The notes beneath the pieces are model-generated. The model ran no database searches and was not told the DNA's origin. It worked only from the letters and a program-made list of their open reading frames with translations. This document shows positions 8,160 through 19,400 of a stretch of DNA of 64,000 bases, one piece after another. The first letter of the stretch is position 1. Every line of letters begins with the position of its first letter. Origin of the DNA: SAR324 cluster bacterium (GTDB taxonomy: Bacteria; SAR324; XYD2-FULL-50-16); the NCBI GenBank assembly GCA_028282885.1, contig JANQGX010000086.1, positions 186,001-250,000 of the forward strand, read 5' to 3'. Position numbers and translations under genes: made by a program.

Positions 8160-9980
8160 CTACTCATTCAGCTTGAGTATTGCAAGGAAGGCCTCCTGGG
8201 GGACTTCGACAGAACCAAGCTGTTTCATACGTTTCTTGCCTTTTTTCTGTTTCTCCAGGAGTTTTCTTTTTCGAGTGATATCGCCGCCATAGCATTTGGC
8301 AGTCACATTTTTACGCAGGGCGCTGAGGGATTCCCTGGCAATTACTTTACTGCCGATTGAAGCCTGGATCGCAATGTCAAACATCTGACGCGGAATCAGT
8401 TTACGTAACTTTTGAGCCAGTTCCCGGCCTTTGGTGTAGGACTTATCCTTGTGAATGATAGTAGAGAGCGCATCTACAACGTCGCCATTCAGTTTAATAT
8501 CCAGCTTCACCAGGTCAGCCTTACGATAGTCGATCAGTTCATAGTCAAAAGAGGCATAACCTTGTGTGATTGACTTTAATTGGTCGTAAAAATCATAAAC
8601 GATTTCCGCCAGGGGAAATTCATACTTAATGGACACCCTTTTGGTGCTGATATAATCCATGCTTTTCTGAATCCCGCGCCTGTCCAGGGCCAACTTCATG
8701 ACGTTCCCGATATAATCGCTGGGAACAATGATATTGGACAGGATATACGGCTCCTCAATCAGTTCTATTTCTTCACGGGGTGGGAGCTGGGAGGGATTCT
8801 CAATATCAAATACTTTTCCATCGACAACCGAAACCTTGTAGATAACCGTTGGTGAGGTGATCAACAAACTGAGATCAAACTCCCTTTCCAGACGCTCCTT
8901 GACGATTTCAAGATGCAGCAATCCGAGAAAACCGCAACGGAATCCGAAACCCAGGGCTGTAGACGTTTCCGTTTCAAAGGTGATGGCCGAATCATTCAAA
9001 ACCAGCTTACCCAGGGCGTCCTTGAGATCATTAAAATCATTGGTCTCCACCGGATAAATGCCACTGAACACCATGGGTTTCACTTCAGAATACCCGGGAA
9101 GCGCTTCAGCAGCAGGATCATCAACCAGAGTGATGGTATCACCGATTTTGACATCTCCAATGTTTTTAATGGAGGCAGCCATGAAGCCTACTTCGCCGGC
9201 GTACAACGATTGGACCTCTTGCTTGAAAGGAGTAAACTTCCCCAATTGGGTGATCAGGAATTCGTGACCGGTCTGCATGAAGCGAATGTTGCTTCTGATT
9301 GGAAGAACCCCCGACACCACCCTGAAGAGCACCACTATACCGATATAGGGATCAAACCAGGAATCGAAAATCAATGCTTTCAGCGGGCTATCAATATCAC
9401 CCTCGGGAGGTGGCACCTGCAGCACAATCTGCTCCAGGATCTCATCTACCCCGATTCCTTGCTTGGCGCTGGCATGTACAGCACTGGATGCATCCAGACC
9501 AATAACCTCTTCAATTTCTCTGGCAACTCCGTCAGGATCGGCGGCTGGCAGATCGATTTTGTTTAGTACAGGAATGATTTCCAGATCCTGATCAACCGCC
9601 ATATATACATTTGCCAAAGTCTGCGCTTCCACTCCCTGGGCCGCATCAACAATAAGTATAGCGCCTTCGCAGGCGGCAATGGATCGGGAAACCTCATAGG
9701 AGAAATCAACGTGTCCCGGGGTGTCAATCAAATTCAACTGGTAAGTTTCCCCATCCGCTGCCTTGTAATTCAGGGACACGGTCTGGGCCTTGATGGTTAT
9801 CCCTCGCTCCCTTTCGATCTCCATATTGTCCAGAAACTGATCCTGGGCCTCTCTTTGCGTTACAGCCCCGGTCCGTTCCAGAATCCGATCCGCAAGGGTG
9901 GACTTCCCGTGATCGATATGGGCTACGATGCAGAAATTTCTGATTCTTTTCTGTATTTCTCTATTGAACTTCACGGACAT
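8160..9980 (-). CDS. lepA: Elongation factor 4 (LepA)
   Basis: Ribosome-dependent GTPase that back-translocates or remodels stalled ribosomes. The G-domain motifs are all present (AHIDHGKST, DTPGH, NKIDLPAA), followed by EF-G-like domains II, III and V. The LepA-specific C-terminal domain ends in a basic region (TRKRKLLEKQKKGKKR) that contacts tRNA. At 606 aa it is full length. The ATG has GGAG 12 nt upstream, which is rather distant. It sits 22 bp after ilvN and 36 bp before ftsE, and so appears to belong to the same transcription unit. Confidence 0.97.
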   Translation of the reverse strand: MSVKFNREIQKRIRNFCIVAHIDHGKSTLADRILERTGAVTQREAQDQFLDNMEIERERGITIKAQTVSLNYKAADGETYQLNLIDTPGHVDFSYEVSRSIAACEGAILIVDAAQGVEAQTLANVYMAVDQDLEIIPVLNKIDLPAADPDGVAREIEEVIGLDASSAVHASAKQGIGVDEILEQIVLQVPPPEGDIDSPLKALIFDSWFDPYIGIVVLFRVVSGVLPIRSNIRFMQTGHEFLITQLGKFTPFKQEVQSLYAGEVGFMAASIKNIGDVKIGDTITLVDDPAAEALPGYSEVKPMVFSGIYPVETNDFNDLKDALGKLVLNDSAITFETETSTALGFGFRCGFLGLLHLEIVKERLEREFDLSLLITSPTVIYKVSVVDGKVFDIENPSQLPPREEIELIEEPYILSNIIVPSDYIGNVMKLALDRRGIQKSMDYISTKRVSIKYEFPLAEIVYDFYDQLKSITQGYASFDYELIDYRKADLVKLDIKLNGDVVDALSTIIHKDKSYTKGRELAQKLRKLIPRQMFDIAIQASIGSKVIARESLSALRKNVTAKCYGGDITRKRKLLEKQKKGKKRMKQLGSVEVPQEAFLAILKLNE

Positions 9981-10002
9981 CTTCGGGCAGAACTCCAGGA
10001 GG

Positions 10003-10485
10003 CTATAGGCCGGTTCTCATACCGATTTTACCGGTTCTGAGGGATTCCAATACGGTGAACTGTTTGAGATCTTCAAACACCTTGTTGATCTTTTCTTCTG
10101 TTCCCGAGAACTCCACAATCAGCATACCATTGGTGGAGTCCAGCATTCTTCCCCCATAAAGATCAACCAGCTCGTTAATCTTTTTTGAGGCTTCGTCGCT
10201 GTACTCCAATTTGACAATAGCAAATTCCCGGGTAATTGATCCTTCCTTGCGAAGGTCTTCGGTTGTCAGAACATGGATTAGTTTCTGGGACTGCTTTCTG
10301 ATCTGCTCCAGAGTTGCCTTATCCCCTTTGACCACGATAGTGAAACGGCTAATGCCCTTTTTGTGCGTGTGGCCAACGGTAAGGCTGTCGATGTTGTATC
10401 CCCTCCTGGAAAACAGGGTTGAGATTCGGCTTAAAACACCGGGCTTATCCTCTACTTCAATTGCAATGATCTGTCTCTCTTCCAT
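10003..10485 (-). CDS. ilvN: Acetolactate synthase small (regulatory) subunit
   Basis: Regulatory subunit of acetohydroxyacid synthase, which carries valine feedback control of branched-chain amino acid synthesis. The N-terminal ACT domain (VEDKPGVLSRISTLFSRRGY) is at about residues 7-80 and the IlvH-type C-terminal domain at about 85-158 (ELVDLYGGRMLD). At 160 aa it is the usual short form. It lies 31 bp downstream of the large subunit ilvB, the normal order, and 22 bp before lepA. Confidence 0.95.
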   Translation of the reverse strand: MEERQIIAIEVEDKPGVLSRISTLFSRRGYNIDSLTVGHTHKKGISRFTIVVKGDKATLEQIRKQSQKLIHVLTTEDLRKEGSITREFAIVKLEYSDEASKKINELVDLYGGRMLDSTNGMLIVEFSGTEEKINKVFEDLKQFTVLESLRTGKIGMRTGL

Positions 10486-10516
10486 GGAGTTCTTCTATCA
10501 ATTTATCAGAAGGATT

Positions 10517-12187
10517 TTAAGATGCTACGGAATTATAGGTCAGGTGTGAAGACTTGAGAATCTTGTCCAGATCACAATCTATGATGGTCGGACGACGACT
10601 TTCAATCGCAGCTTTGACCACCGGCACAATCTGATCTTTGTGAGTTACCCGTTTACCCACTCCCCCCATGGACTCAGCCAGGGAGATGTAGTTGATATCA
10701 GCACGGAAATCATGGGTGGTGTAACGTTCTCCGTAATGACTTCGTTGCAACTCACGAATCATACTCAAGCGGTGGTCATTGATTACCATGACGGTCAGGG
10801 GAACCTGGTTTTCCACCGCAACGACAAATTCCTGCATATTCATCAGAAAACTGCCATCGCCGGAAATACTGACGACCGGAGTCTCCGGCTCCGCAAACCA
10901 AGCTCCTATCGCTGCCGGTAAACCGAATCCCATGGTTCCCAGTCCACCCGAGGTAATCAGGGGAAGATGGTCGGGATTGGTGCAGAAGTGATTCGCCCAC
11001 ATTTGATGGCGACCAACATCGGTGCTGATATGTATCTTCATATCTATACCGGAAACCAATGTGAAGATTGTTTCCATGATGGCAGCGCCGTCTTTGGTTG
11101 ACAGCCGGATGTCTTTTTTCTTTATAGTCGTCCAGGGCTCGTCCCTGCGAATCGGCTTTTTGGCGATCCTTTCGTTGATATCCTGAAGAACATGCTTGAT
11201 ATCGCCAACAATGGGAATATCCGCTTTGATGTTCTTCCCTATCTCAGCCGGATCGATATCCAGGTGAATGATTTTCGCGTTCTTGGCAAAAATCTGACTT
11301 TTCACCATGGCCCTGTTTCCCAATCTGGTCCCGATGACAAAAACCAGATCGGCTTCTTTCTGGATAACCCGATTCGCAGCATGGTGACCGTGCGTTCCGA
11401 TCATTCCGAGATAAAGAGGATCATCCTCATCGATGATCCCGGTGCCCATCAGGGTTCTCACAACTGGAATATTGACAGCCCGGATAAACTCGTTGAACTC
11501 TTTGCCGGATTTGGAAAGAGCGACGCCGCCCCCAAACAGAATCAGGGGTTTTTCCGCTTTTGCCAAAGCCTTGATAGCCCGTTTAACCTGACCGATGTTC
11601 CCTTCGATAGTCGGCTGATACCCCTGTAATTCGGGCTCAAAGTCCGTATCATGGGGGAAGGACTCTTCAAGGACATCAATGGGGATATCCAGAAGGACTG
11701 GTCCTTTCCGACCGGTGTCTGCCAGATAAAATGCCGACTTCAGGGCAGGTACAAGATTAGTGCTGGAAAACACAAGTTCGTTATGCTTGGTAACAGGCAT
11801 GGTGATGTTGATACAATCCACCTCTTGAAACGCATCCGTGCCGATCAACGAACGGGTGATCTGTCCGGTCAACGCGACGACAGGTACAGAGTCCAGCATC
11901 GCATTGGCCATTCCGGTAACCAGGTTGGTTGCACCGGGTCCGGATGTGGCAATACAAACACCGGGTCTGCCCTTGACGCGGGCATAACCGTCGGCCATAT
12001 GGGCAGCACCCTGTTCGTGGCGGGCAAGAATATGTCGGATTGGTGAATCGATCAGCGCATCATAAATAGGCAAGTTGGCACCACCTGGGTATCCAAAAAC
12101 CGTATCCACACCTTCAAGTTCCAGGACTTTCACCAAAGCCCTGGCTCCTGATATCTCTCGGTTTTGTTCAGGTTCGTTGTCTGACAT
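10517..12187 (-). CDS. ilvB: Acetolactate synthase large (catalytic) subunit
   Basis: ThDP- and FAD-dependent enzyme that makes acetolactate and acetohydroxybutyrate for valine, leucine and isoleucine. The N-terminal pyrimidine-binding domain (VFGYPGGANLPIYDAL, catalytic Glu in ARHEQGAAHMADGYAR), the central FAD-type domain (LMGTGIIDEDDPLYLGM) and the C-terminal ThDP-diphosphate motif (GDGSFLMNMQE...VMVINDH) appear in order. At 556 aa it is normal length. The ATG begins only 11 bp after the rpoC stop, an unusual junction because rpoC is more often followed by rpsL or a ribosomal operon. Confidence 0.96.
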   Translation of the reverse strand: MSDNEPEQNREISGARALVKVLELEGVDTVFGYPGGANLPIYDALIDSPIRHILARHEQGAAHMADGYARVKGRPGVCIATSGPGATNLVTGMANAMLDSVPVVALTGQITRSLIGTDAFQEVDCINITMPVTKHNELVFSSTNLVPALKSAFYLADTGRKGPVLLDIPIDVLEESFPHDTDFEPELQGYQPTIEGNIGQVKRAIKALAKAEKPLILFGGGVALSKSGKEFNEFIRAVNIPVVRTLMGTGIIDEDDPLYLGMIGTHGHHAANRVIQKEADLVFVIGTRLGNRAMVKSQIFAKNAKIIHLDIDPAEIGKNIKADIPIVGDIKHVLQDINERIAKKPIRRDEPWTTIKKKDIRLSTKDGAAIMETIFTLVSGIDMKIHISTDVGRHQMWANHFCTNPDHLPLITSGGLGTMGFGLPAAIGAWFAEPETPVVSISGDGSFLMNMQEFVVAVENQVPLTVMVINDHRLSMIRELQRSHYGERYTTHDFRADINYISLAESMGGVGKRVTHKDQIVPVVKAAIESRRPTIIDCDLDKILKSSHLTYNSVAS

Positions 12188-12198
12188 TGCAACTTTTC

Positions 12199-15100
12199 TC
12201 AGGTTTGCGTGCCGATGGACTGCTCTATGCTGGCATCGGAGATTTCGATTCTGTTTTCCGGATCAACAACCGGTTCTTCTTCCTCATCAGTAATTAACTC
12301 ATTGTAATCATAAACACTCTTCTGATCAAAACCGGTACCGGCAGGAATCAGACGTCCCATAATTACATTTTCCTTGAGTCCTTCAAAGGTGTCCAGCTTG
12401 CCGTTGATGGCAGCTTCGGTCAGAACTTTGGTGGTCTCCTGGAAAGAGGCTGCGGAAATAAATGAATCCGTACTCAAGGCGGATTTGGTGATGCCCAGCA
12501 GTAAAGGCTCACCGATAGCCACTCTCAGATCCTCTTCCATCAGTTTCCTGTTAGTCTCATCCAGTTTCTGCTTGGACACGGCTTCGCCCACCAGGAATGA
12601 AGAATCACCTGGATCGATAATCCGAATCTTGCGCATCATCTGTCGGGCAATTACCTCGATATGTTTATCGTTAATCTTGACACCTTGCAGGCGATAGACC
12701 TGCTGAACTTCGTCAACGAGAAATTTTTGCAACTCGCGAACCCCTTTTACCCTCAGGATGTCATGCGGGTTGGGGGAGCCATCGGTCAGGGGATCTCCCA
12801 CCCTGACATAGTCACCTTCCACCACAATCACGTGTTTCCCCTTGGGTACCAGGTACTCTTTGGGTTCCCCGATTTCGGGACGAATGATGATTCTTCGTTT
12901 TCTTCTCAGGTCATCTCCAAACTCCACAATACCGTCAATATCGGAAATCTGACTCGGATCCTTGGGTGATCGCGCTTCAAACAGCTCCGCAACCCTGGGC
13001 AGACCACCGGTAATATCCTTGTTCTTGGTTGTCTCCCGTGGTACACGACAGAGTACATCACCCGGGTAAACCTCATCACCTTCGGCAACCATCAATTCAG
13101 ATTTGGTAGGAAGGTAAAAGCCGGGGTGAATCCTGTCATCTTCCCGCTTCAATTCTTTTCCTGTTTTAACGTTTCTGAAAGTAATCCTGGGCTTGAGATC
13201 ATAGTCCGGTGTTTCAACAATAACCTTCCTTTCATAACCGGTATCTTCCGCCCTCTGGGTCATCAGACTTTTGCCTTCAATGATATCCTCGAATTTGATC
13301 TTACCGTTGATATCGCAAATGATCGGCATGGAGAAAGGATCCCATTCGGCAATCTTGTCACCTTTCTTTACTTTCTGATTATCTTCGAAGAATATTTGAG
13401 CCCCAACCGGCAGCAGGTGTTTATCGATTTCCCTGCCAACATCATCCAAAACAGAAATTTCCGATTTTCGGGATTGCAGTATCCTGACACCGTTTTGATT
13501 GACAACGGTCCTGGCATCCTTGAACTGTATAACTCCGTCACTTCGGCACTCCCAAAAGGTTGCCTCTACCTTTCGACTCGCCGTACCACCAATATGGAAT
13601 GTTCGCATGGTTAGCTGGGTTCCGGGTTCGCCGATGGACTGGGCCGAGATAACACCAACAGCTTCACCTACACTGACCAGATTTCCTCGGGCAAGATCCC
13701 GACCGTAGCACCTGGCGCAGATTCCCTTGGTGCTTTCGCAACTGAGGACCGAGCGGATTTTCACTCTTTCCACACCGATTTTATCGATATCCTCAATATG
13801 TTTCTCCACGATCATTTCGCCGGATTGTACGATTAAATCCTGGGTATAGGGATCGACAATATCATCAACTGCAATCCTTCCCAAAACCCTTTCACTAAGT
13901 TTCTGGATAATCTCACCGTTTTCGTAAAGCGGCTCGATGATGATACCGGCATTGGTTCCGCAATCCTCTTCTGCAATCACACAATCCTGGGAAACATCCA
14001 CCAACCTTCGGGTCAGGTATCCGGAGTTGGCCGTTTTAAGGGCGGTATCCGCCAAACCTTTCCTGGCACCGTGGGTTGAGATAAAGTACTGTGACACGTC
14101 GAGACCTTCCCTGAAATTGGATGTAATGGGAGTTTCAATGATTTCACCGGTAGGCTTAGCCATCAGACCCCGCATACCGCCGAGCTGCCGACTCTGGTGT
14201 TCGGAACCCCTGGCACCGGAATCCGCCATCACAAAAATCGGATTAGGAGTTGGAAGTCCGTCAATCCCGACGGACTCTTCAGTCATCGAGACACGCATAG
14301 CCTCGCCCACCTCATTGGTGATTTTCGACCAGATATCGATAACCTTGTTGTAGCGTTCTCCATCGGTGATGATACCATTGTCGTGCTGCTGCTGAACTTC
14401 TTCCACTTCCGTCAAACCTTTGCTGATCAGACTCTCTTTGTTCTCCGGAATAACCATGTCCGACATGCTGATAGAAAACCCCGCCTTGGCAGCGTGAAAG
14501 AATCCCAGCGCCTTCATGTTGTCCAACATTTCCACGGTCTTGACATTGCCGGCCACCCGATAGGAGTGATCGATCAGTGCTTCTATGTCTTTCCTCTTAA
14601 AAAGCTTGTTCACCGTTTCAAAAGGCATATCATCGGGAACGGCATCATATAATAGAACGCGACCGGTAGTGGTTTCCACCAGTTTGTCTTCAATGCGAAC
14701 CTTGATTTTTGCCTGAAGATGCAGCAATCCGTGGTCATAGGCAGAGATGACTTCATCCATGTCCGCGAATACTTTTCCTTCACCATTTGCTCCCTTACGG
14801 ACCCGGGTTACCCAGTAAACACCAAGTACCATGTCCTGTGTGGGTGACATAACCGGCTTACCCGTTGCAGGGGAAAGAATATTGTTGGTTGCCATCATCA
14901 GCACCTTCAGTTCTACCTGGGATTCAATGGTCAGCGGTACGTGAACCGCCATCTGGTCGCCATCGAAATCCGCGTTAAATGCAGAACATACCAGTGGATG
15001 CAGAGTAACGGCCTTACCTTCGATCAATACCGGATAAAAAGCCTGTATTCCCAACCTGTGGAGTGTGGGTGCACGATTGAGCATTATGGGATGATCCACA

Positions 15101-16338
15101 ATAACTGAATCAAGAGCCGGCCAGATCTCAGGATCATTATTTTCCACCATCTTTTTGGCAACCTTGATTGTCGCTGCATGTCCGTTTTCAATCAGGTTGT
15201 TAAAGATAAAGGGCTTGAAAAGTTCCAGCGCCATTCTTTTGGGAAGACCGCACTGGTTTAGTTTCAGTTCGGGACCAACCACGATAACTGTCCGTCCGGA
15301 ATAGTCTACACGCTTACCCAGCAGGTTCTGACGAAATCTCCCGCCCTTTCCTTTCAGGGAGTCACTCAAAGATTTCAGGGGTCTCTTGTTGGTGCCCAAA
15401 ATGGGCCGACCGCGTCGACCGTTATCAAACAGGGCATCAACCGCTTCCTGCAGCATTCGCTTTTCGTTTTTGACGATTATCTCGGGCGCATTCAGATCCA
15501 TTAGCCGCTTCAACCGGTTGTTTCTATGAATCACCCTGCGGTAAAGATCGTTGAGATCACTGGTTGCAAATCGACCTCCCTCCAGCGGAACGAGGGGTCT
15601 GAGTTCAGGTGAAATCACCGGAATCACTTCCAGGATCATATTCGCCGGATCAATGCCGGAATCCTTGAAAGACTCAACCACCTTCAATCGCTTTATGATT
15701 TTCTTCCGCTTGGCTTCCGATGTTGCGCTGAGCAATTCTTCACGCAACTCGTTACTGATTTCGTCGATCTCCATCTCTTCCAGGAGTTCCTTGATGGCTT
15801 CAGCACCCATTCCAGCCCTGAAATCCGGATACTGCTCCATCAATTCCCGGTATTGATTCTCTTCGATAACATCATTTGTCTGAAGATCGGTATCACTTGG
15901 ATCCAAAACGATATAGGAATCAAAATAGAGTACCCTTTCCAGGTCTCGGAGCGTCATATCAAGGATATTTCCGAGCCGGCTTGGCAGACCCTTGAGAAAC
16001 CAGACATGAGATACCGGACAAGCCAGCTTGATGTGTCCCAGTCTCTCTCTTCTGACCTTGGATTGAATCACTTCGACGCCACATTTTTCACAGGTGATAC
16101 CCCGATGCTTCATGCGCTTGTATTTTCCACAGATACATTCATAATCGTTCACCGGGCCGAATATCTTGCCACAAAAGAGACCGTCCCGCTCGGGCTTGAA
16201 AGTTCTGTAATTAATCGTTTCTGAAGTTTTGATTTCACCGTGTGACCAGGATGAGATCGTCTCCGCTGAAGCCAGACTGATTTTTACAGCGAAAAAATCT
16301 TGCGGATCAATTGGTTCGTTATAATCAGGTTTATTCAA
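12199..16338 (-). CDS. rpoC: RNA polymerase subunit beta' (RpoC)
   Basis: Catalytic largest subunit of RNA polymerase. The N-terminal zinc ribbon (CICGKYKRMKHRG..CEKCGVEV), the clamp and rudder, the active-site loop NADFDGDQMAVH, the bridge helix and trigger loop (QLTMRTFHIGG) and the second zinc site (CARCYGRDL) are all present. At 1379 aa it is proteobacterial in size. It starts with TTG: a GGAGG 5 nt upstream supports this codon, and no ATG lies nearby at the conserved N-terminus. It is 69 bp downstream of rpoB. No selfish insertion or split was seen. Confidence 0.98.
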   Translation of the reverse strand: MNKPDYNEPIDPQDFFAVKISLASAETISSWSHGEIKTSETINYRTFKPERDGLFCGKIFGPVNDYECICGKYKRMKHRGITCEKCGVEVIQSKVRRERLGHIKLACPVSHVWFLKGLPSRLGNILDMTLRDLERVLYFDSYIVLDPSDTDLQTNDVIEENQYRELMEQYPDFRAGMGAEAIKELLEEMEIDEISNELREELLSATSEAKRKKIIKRLKVVESFKDSGIDPANMILEVIPVISPELRPLVPLEGGRFATSDLNDLYRRVIHRNNRLKRLMDLNAPEIIVKNEKRMLQEAVDALFDNGRRGRPILGTNKRPLKSLSDSLKGKGGRFRQNLLGKRVDYSGRTVIVVGPELKLNQCGLPKRMALELFKPFIFNNLIENGHAATIKVAKKMVENNDPEIWPALDSVIVDHPIMLNRAPTLHRLGIQAFYPVLIEGKAVTLHPLVCSAFNADFDGDQMAVHVPLTIESQVELKVLMMATNNILSPATGKPVMSPTQDMVLGVYWVTRVRKGANGEGKVFADMDEVISAYDHGLLHLQAKIKVRIEDKLVETTTGRVLLYDAVPDDMPFETVNKLFKRKDIEALIDHSYRVAGNVKTVEMLDNMKALGFFHAAKAGFSISMSDMVIPENKESLISKGLTEVEEVQQQHDNGIITDGERYNKVIDIWSKITNEVGEAMRVSMTEESVGIDGLPTPNPIFVMADSGARGSEHQSRQLGGMRGLMAKPTGEIIETPITSNFREGLDVSQYFISTHGARKGLADTALKTANSGYLTRRLVDVSQDCVIAEEDCGTNAGIIIEPLYENGEIIQKLSERVLGRIAVDDIVDPYTQDLIVQSGEMIVEKHIEDIDKIGVERVKIRSVLSCESTKGICARCYGRDLARGNLVSVGEAVGVISAQSIGEPGTQLTMRTFHIGGTASRKVEATFWECRSDGVIQFKDARTVVNQNGVRILQSRKSEISVLDDVGREIDKHLLPVGAQIFFEDNQKVKKGDKIAEWDPFSMPIICDINGKIKFEDIIEGKSLMTQRAEDTGYERKVIVETPDYDLKPRITFRNVKTGKELKREDDRIHPGFYLPTKSELMVAEGDEVYPGDVLCRVPRETTKNKDITGGLPRVAELFEARSPKDPSQISDIDGIVEFGDDLRRKRRIIIRPEIGEPKEYLVPKGKHVIVVEGDYVRVGDPLTDGSPNPHDILRVKGVRELQKFLVDEVQQVYRLQGVKINDKHIEVIARQMMRKIRIIDPGDSSFLVGEAVSKQKLDETNRKLMEEDLRVAIGEPLLLGITKSALSTDSFISAASFQETTKVLTEAAINGKLDTFEGLKENVIMGRLIPAGTGFDQKSVYDYNELITDEEEEPVVDPENRIEISDASIEQSIGTQT

Positions 16339-16407
16339 AAGAACCTCCAGTTTTATGCGTCAGTGTTTGGAATTCGATGATTTTAAATTGAGTTTTTCTT
16401 TTCGTTC

Positions 16408-19400
16408 TTAAATCTCCTCTAAAAATCCTTCTTCTTTAATAAGCTCGAAATCCAAGCAAAGTGATTTCAATTCGTTGATCAATACCTTAAATGCCTCGGG
16501 GATTCCCGCTTTGTAATCATGATTTCCTTTGACAATCGCTTCATAGATCTTGTTACGCCCCGCCGTATCGTCAGATTTGACGGTGAGCAGTTCCCGCAAT
16601 GTATATGCGGCACCATAGGCCTCTAGGGCCCAGACCTCCATCTCACCGAATCGCTGTCCTCCAAATTGCGCTTTTCCTCCCAGCGGCTGCTGGGTCACAA
16701 GTGAATACGGTCCGATGGAGCGGGCATGCAGTTTGTCATCCACCAAGTGGTGCAACTTCATCATATAGAGATACCCTACCGTTACCTTCTGATCGAACTT
16801 ATCTCCGGTCCTGCCGTCATACAACTCCATCTGGGCGGAACGATCCAATCCCGACATATCCAGCATGCGGTGAATATCCTCTTCATGAGCCCCATCAAAT
16901 ACCGGTGTGGAGAAATAAAATCCATCCTTGTACTTTCTGGCGAATTCCATAATTTCATCGTCATCCAGACCGTCGATATAGTCGGTAACAAAGTCGGTCT
17001 GGTAAACCTGCTTGATGAAATCACGGATCTCGTCAACGGGTGACATGGCTTGCAGGACCTCCGTCAGTTGATCTCCGAGGTATCTGGCAGCCAGACCCAG
17101 ATGGGTTTCAAGTACCTGCCCCACATTCATACGAGACGGAACCCCCAAAGGATTCAGTACAATATCTACGGGATTGCCATCTTCCATATACGGCATCTCT
17201 TCCACCGGAATAATCCTTGAGATAACCCCTTTGTTTCCATGACGTCCTGCCATCTTGTCTCCAACCGAAAGACGGCGTTTCATGGCAATATAAACCTTGA
17301 TTGCGCGAATCACCCCCGGTTGCAAATCATCGGTGCGACTTTCGTGTTCCCGCTTGCTTTCGTGGATGTTTTTCAACAGCTCAAGCTGCGAGATGGCGTT
17401 TCTCAACATCACCTGCAACTGATTGTTCTTATCCTGATCCTCAATGGCAATATCCCTCCAGGAATCTGTGGGGATTTTTGTGAAAGACTCCTTATCCAGT
17501 TTATCCCCGGATTGAATCATAATCTCATGGGTCGTCGGAGACAGGATATTGTGAAGCAGGGGTTGATCCTCAAGCAAAGGCAATGCTTTGATGATCAGAT
17601 TGTTCTTTACAATCCTTACCTCATCAAAGTAATCGTCATCGATTTTTTGGAGTGTTGCCGCTTCGATCTCCTTGGTTCGTTCGTCTTTTTCAACCCCGCG
17701 TCGATTGAAGACCTTCACATCAATCACAACTCCTTGAATTCCCTGGGGAACCCTAAGCGAAGTGTCCCGTACATCACCCGCTTTCTCACCAAAGATGGCT
17801 CTCAGCAGCTTTTCTTCCGGATTCAACTGCATCTCACCCTTGGGTGTTGTTTTCCCGACCAGAATGTCTCCGGATTTTACATAACTACCAATTCGAATAA
17901 TACCGGATGAATCAAGGTTTCTCAGGGCAAATTCACTGACGTTGGGGATATCCCTGGTAATCAGTTCCTTACCCAGTTTGGTATCCCTGGCCAAAACCTC
18001 CAGTTCCTCGATATGAACCGAAGTAAACCTGTCCTTGTGAAGCAGTTTTTCGCTTACCAGAATGGAGTCTTCGTAATTGTACCCATGCCAGGGCATGAAC
18101 GCGATGAGGATATTCTGTCCAAGAGCCAGTTCACCATTGTCGCAACTTCCGCCGTCGGCGACAATCTGGCCCGACTCAACCCGATCACCGACCTTGACGA
18201 TTGGTCGCTGGTTAATACAGGTATTCTGGTTGGAGCGGTTGTATTTTCTCAGGTGATAAATATCCACATTGGCTTCGATAGCTGACTGATCGGATGAGAG
18301 ATCCACCTCGGCCTCAATAACGATTCTTTCCGCATCCACCCTGTCAACAACACCGGATCGTCTTGCTACGATACAAGAACCGGAATCATGGGCAACCTGG
18401 TATTCGATTCCCGTTCCCACAAAGGGAGCTTCCGGCTGAACAACCGGTACAGCCTGACGCTGCATGTTAGAGCCCATCAAAGCCCTGTTGGCATCGTCAT
18501 GCTCCAGAAACGGAATCAGGGAAGCTGCAACCGATACGAGCTGTTTGGGCGAGACATCCATATACTCAACCTCTTCCTTGCGAACCATCTTAAATTCGCC
18601 TTCGACCCTGGCTTTAACCATCTCTCTTACAAACTTCCCGTTCGGATCGATAGGCGCGTTGGCCTGGCCAATTTTATACTTCCCCTCATCGATTGCCGAC
18701 AGATAAGAAATATCATCGGTTACACCGGCTTCTTCGATTTTCCGGTAGGGTGTTTCAATAAAACCGAACTCATTCAGTCGGGCATATGTGGCGATAGAAG
18801 AGATCAGGCCGATATTGGGTCCTTCAGGCGTTTCCACGGGACAAATCCGACCATAGTGGGATGTATGGACATCCCTTACCTCAAATCCGGCTCGTTCTCT
18901 TGTTAAACCACCGGGACCGAGAGCACTCAGTCTTCTTTTGTGGGTAATCTCGGACAGCGGATTGGTCTGATCCATAAATTGAGATAACTGGCTGCTGCCG
19001 AAAAATTCATTAATGACTGCTGAAACCGGTTTGGAATTGACAATATCATGAAGCATCATGGTTTCAGTCTCCTGAAGAGACATACGTTCCTTGATGGCTC
19101 TTTCCATTCTAACCAGGCCGATTCGAACCTGGTTTTCCAAAAGCTCACCGACACCGCGAACACGTCTGTTCCCCAGGTGATCGATATCATCTATGGTACC
19201 GCCTGCACCGTCCTTCACCCTGAGCAGATATTCCACCACGGCAAAAATATCCTCATCAGTGAGAATCGTAAAATCCAGATCCGAATCCAGACCCAGTTTC
19301 TTATTAATTTTCATCCTTCCTACCCGGGACAGATCGTACCGTTCCGGACGGAAGAACATGTTTTGCAACATGCTTTTTGCAACTTCCAGAGTCGGCGGAT

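Noticed and set aside
17239..17910. 223-aa plus-strand frame inside rpoB
   Set aside because: Antisense shadow of a highly conserved essential gene; no start context or family match.
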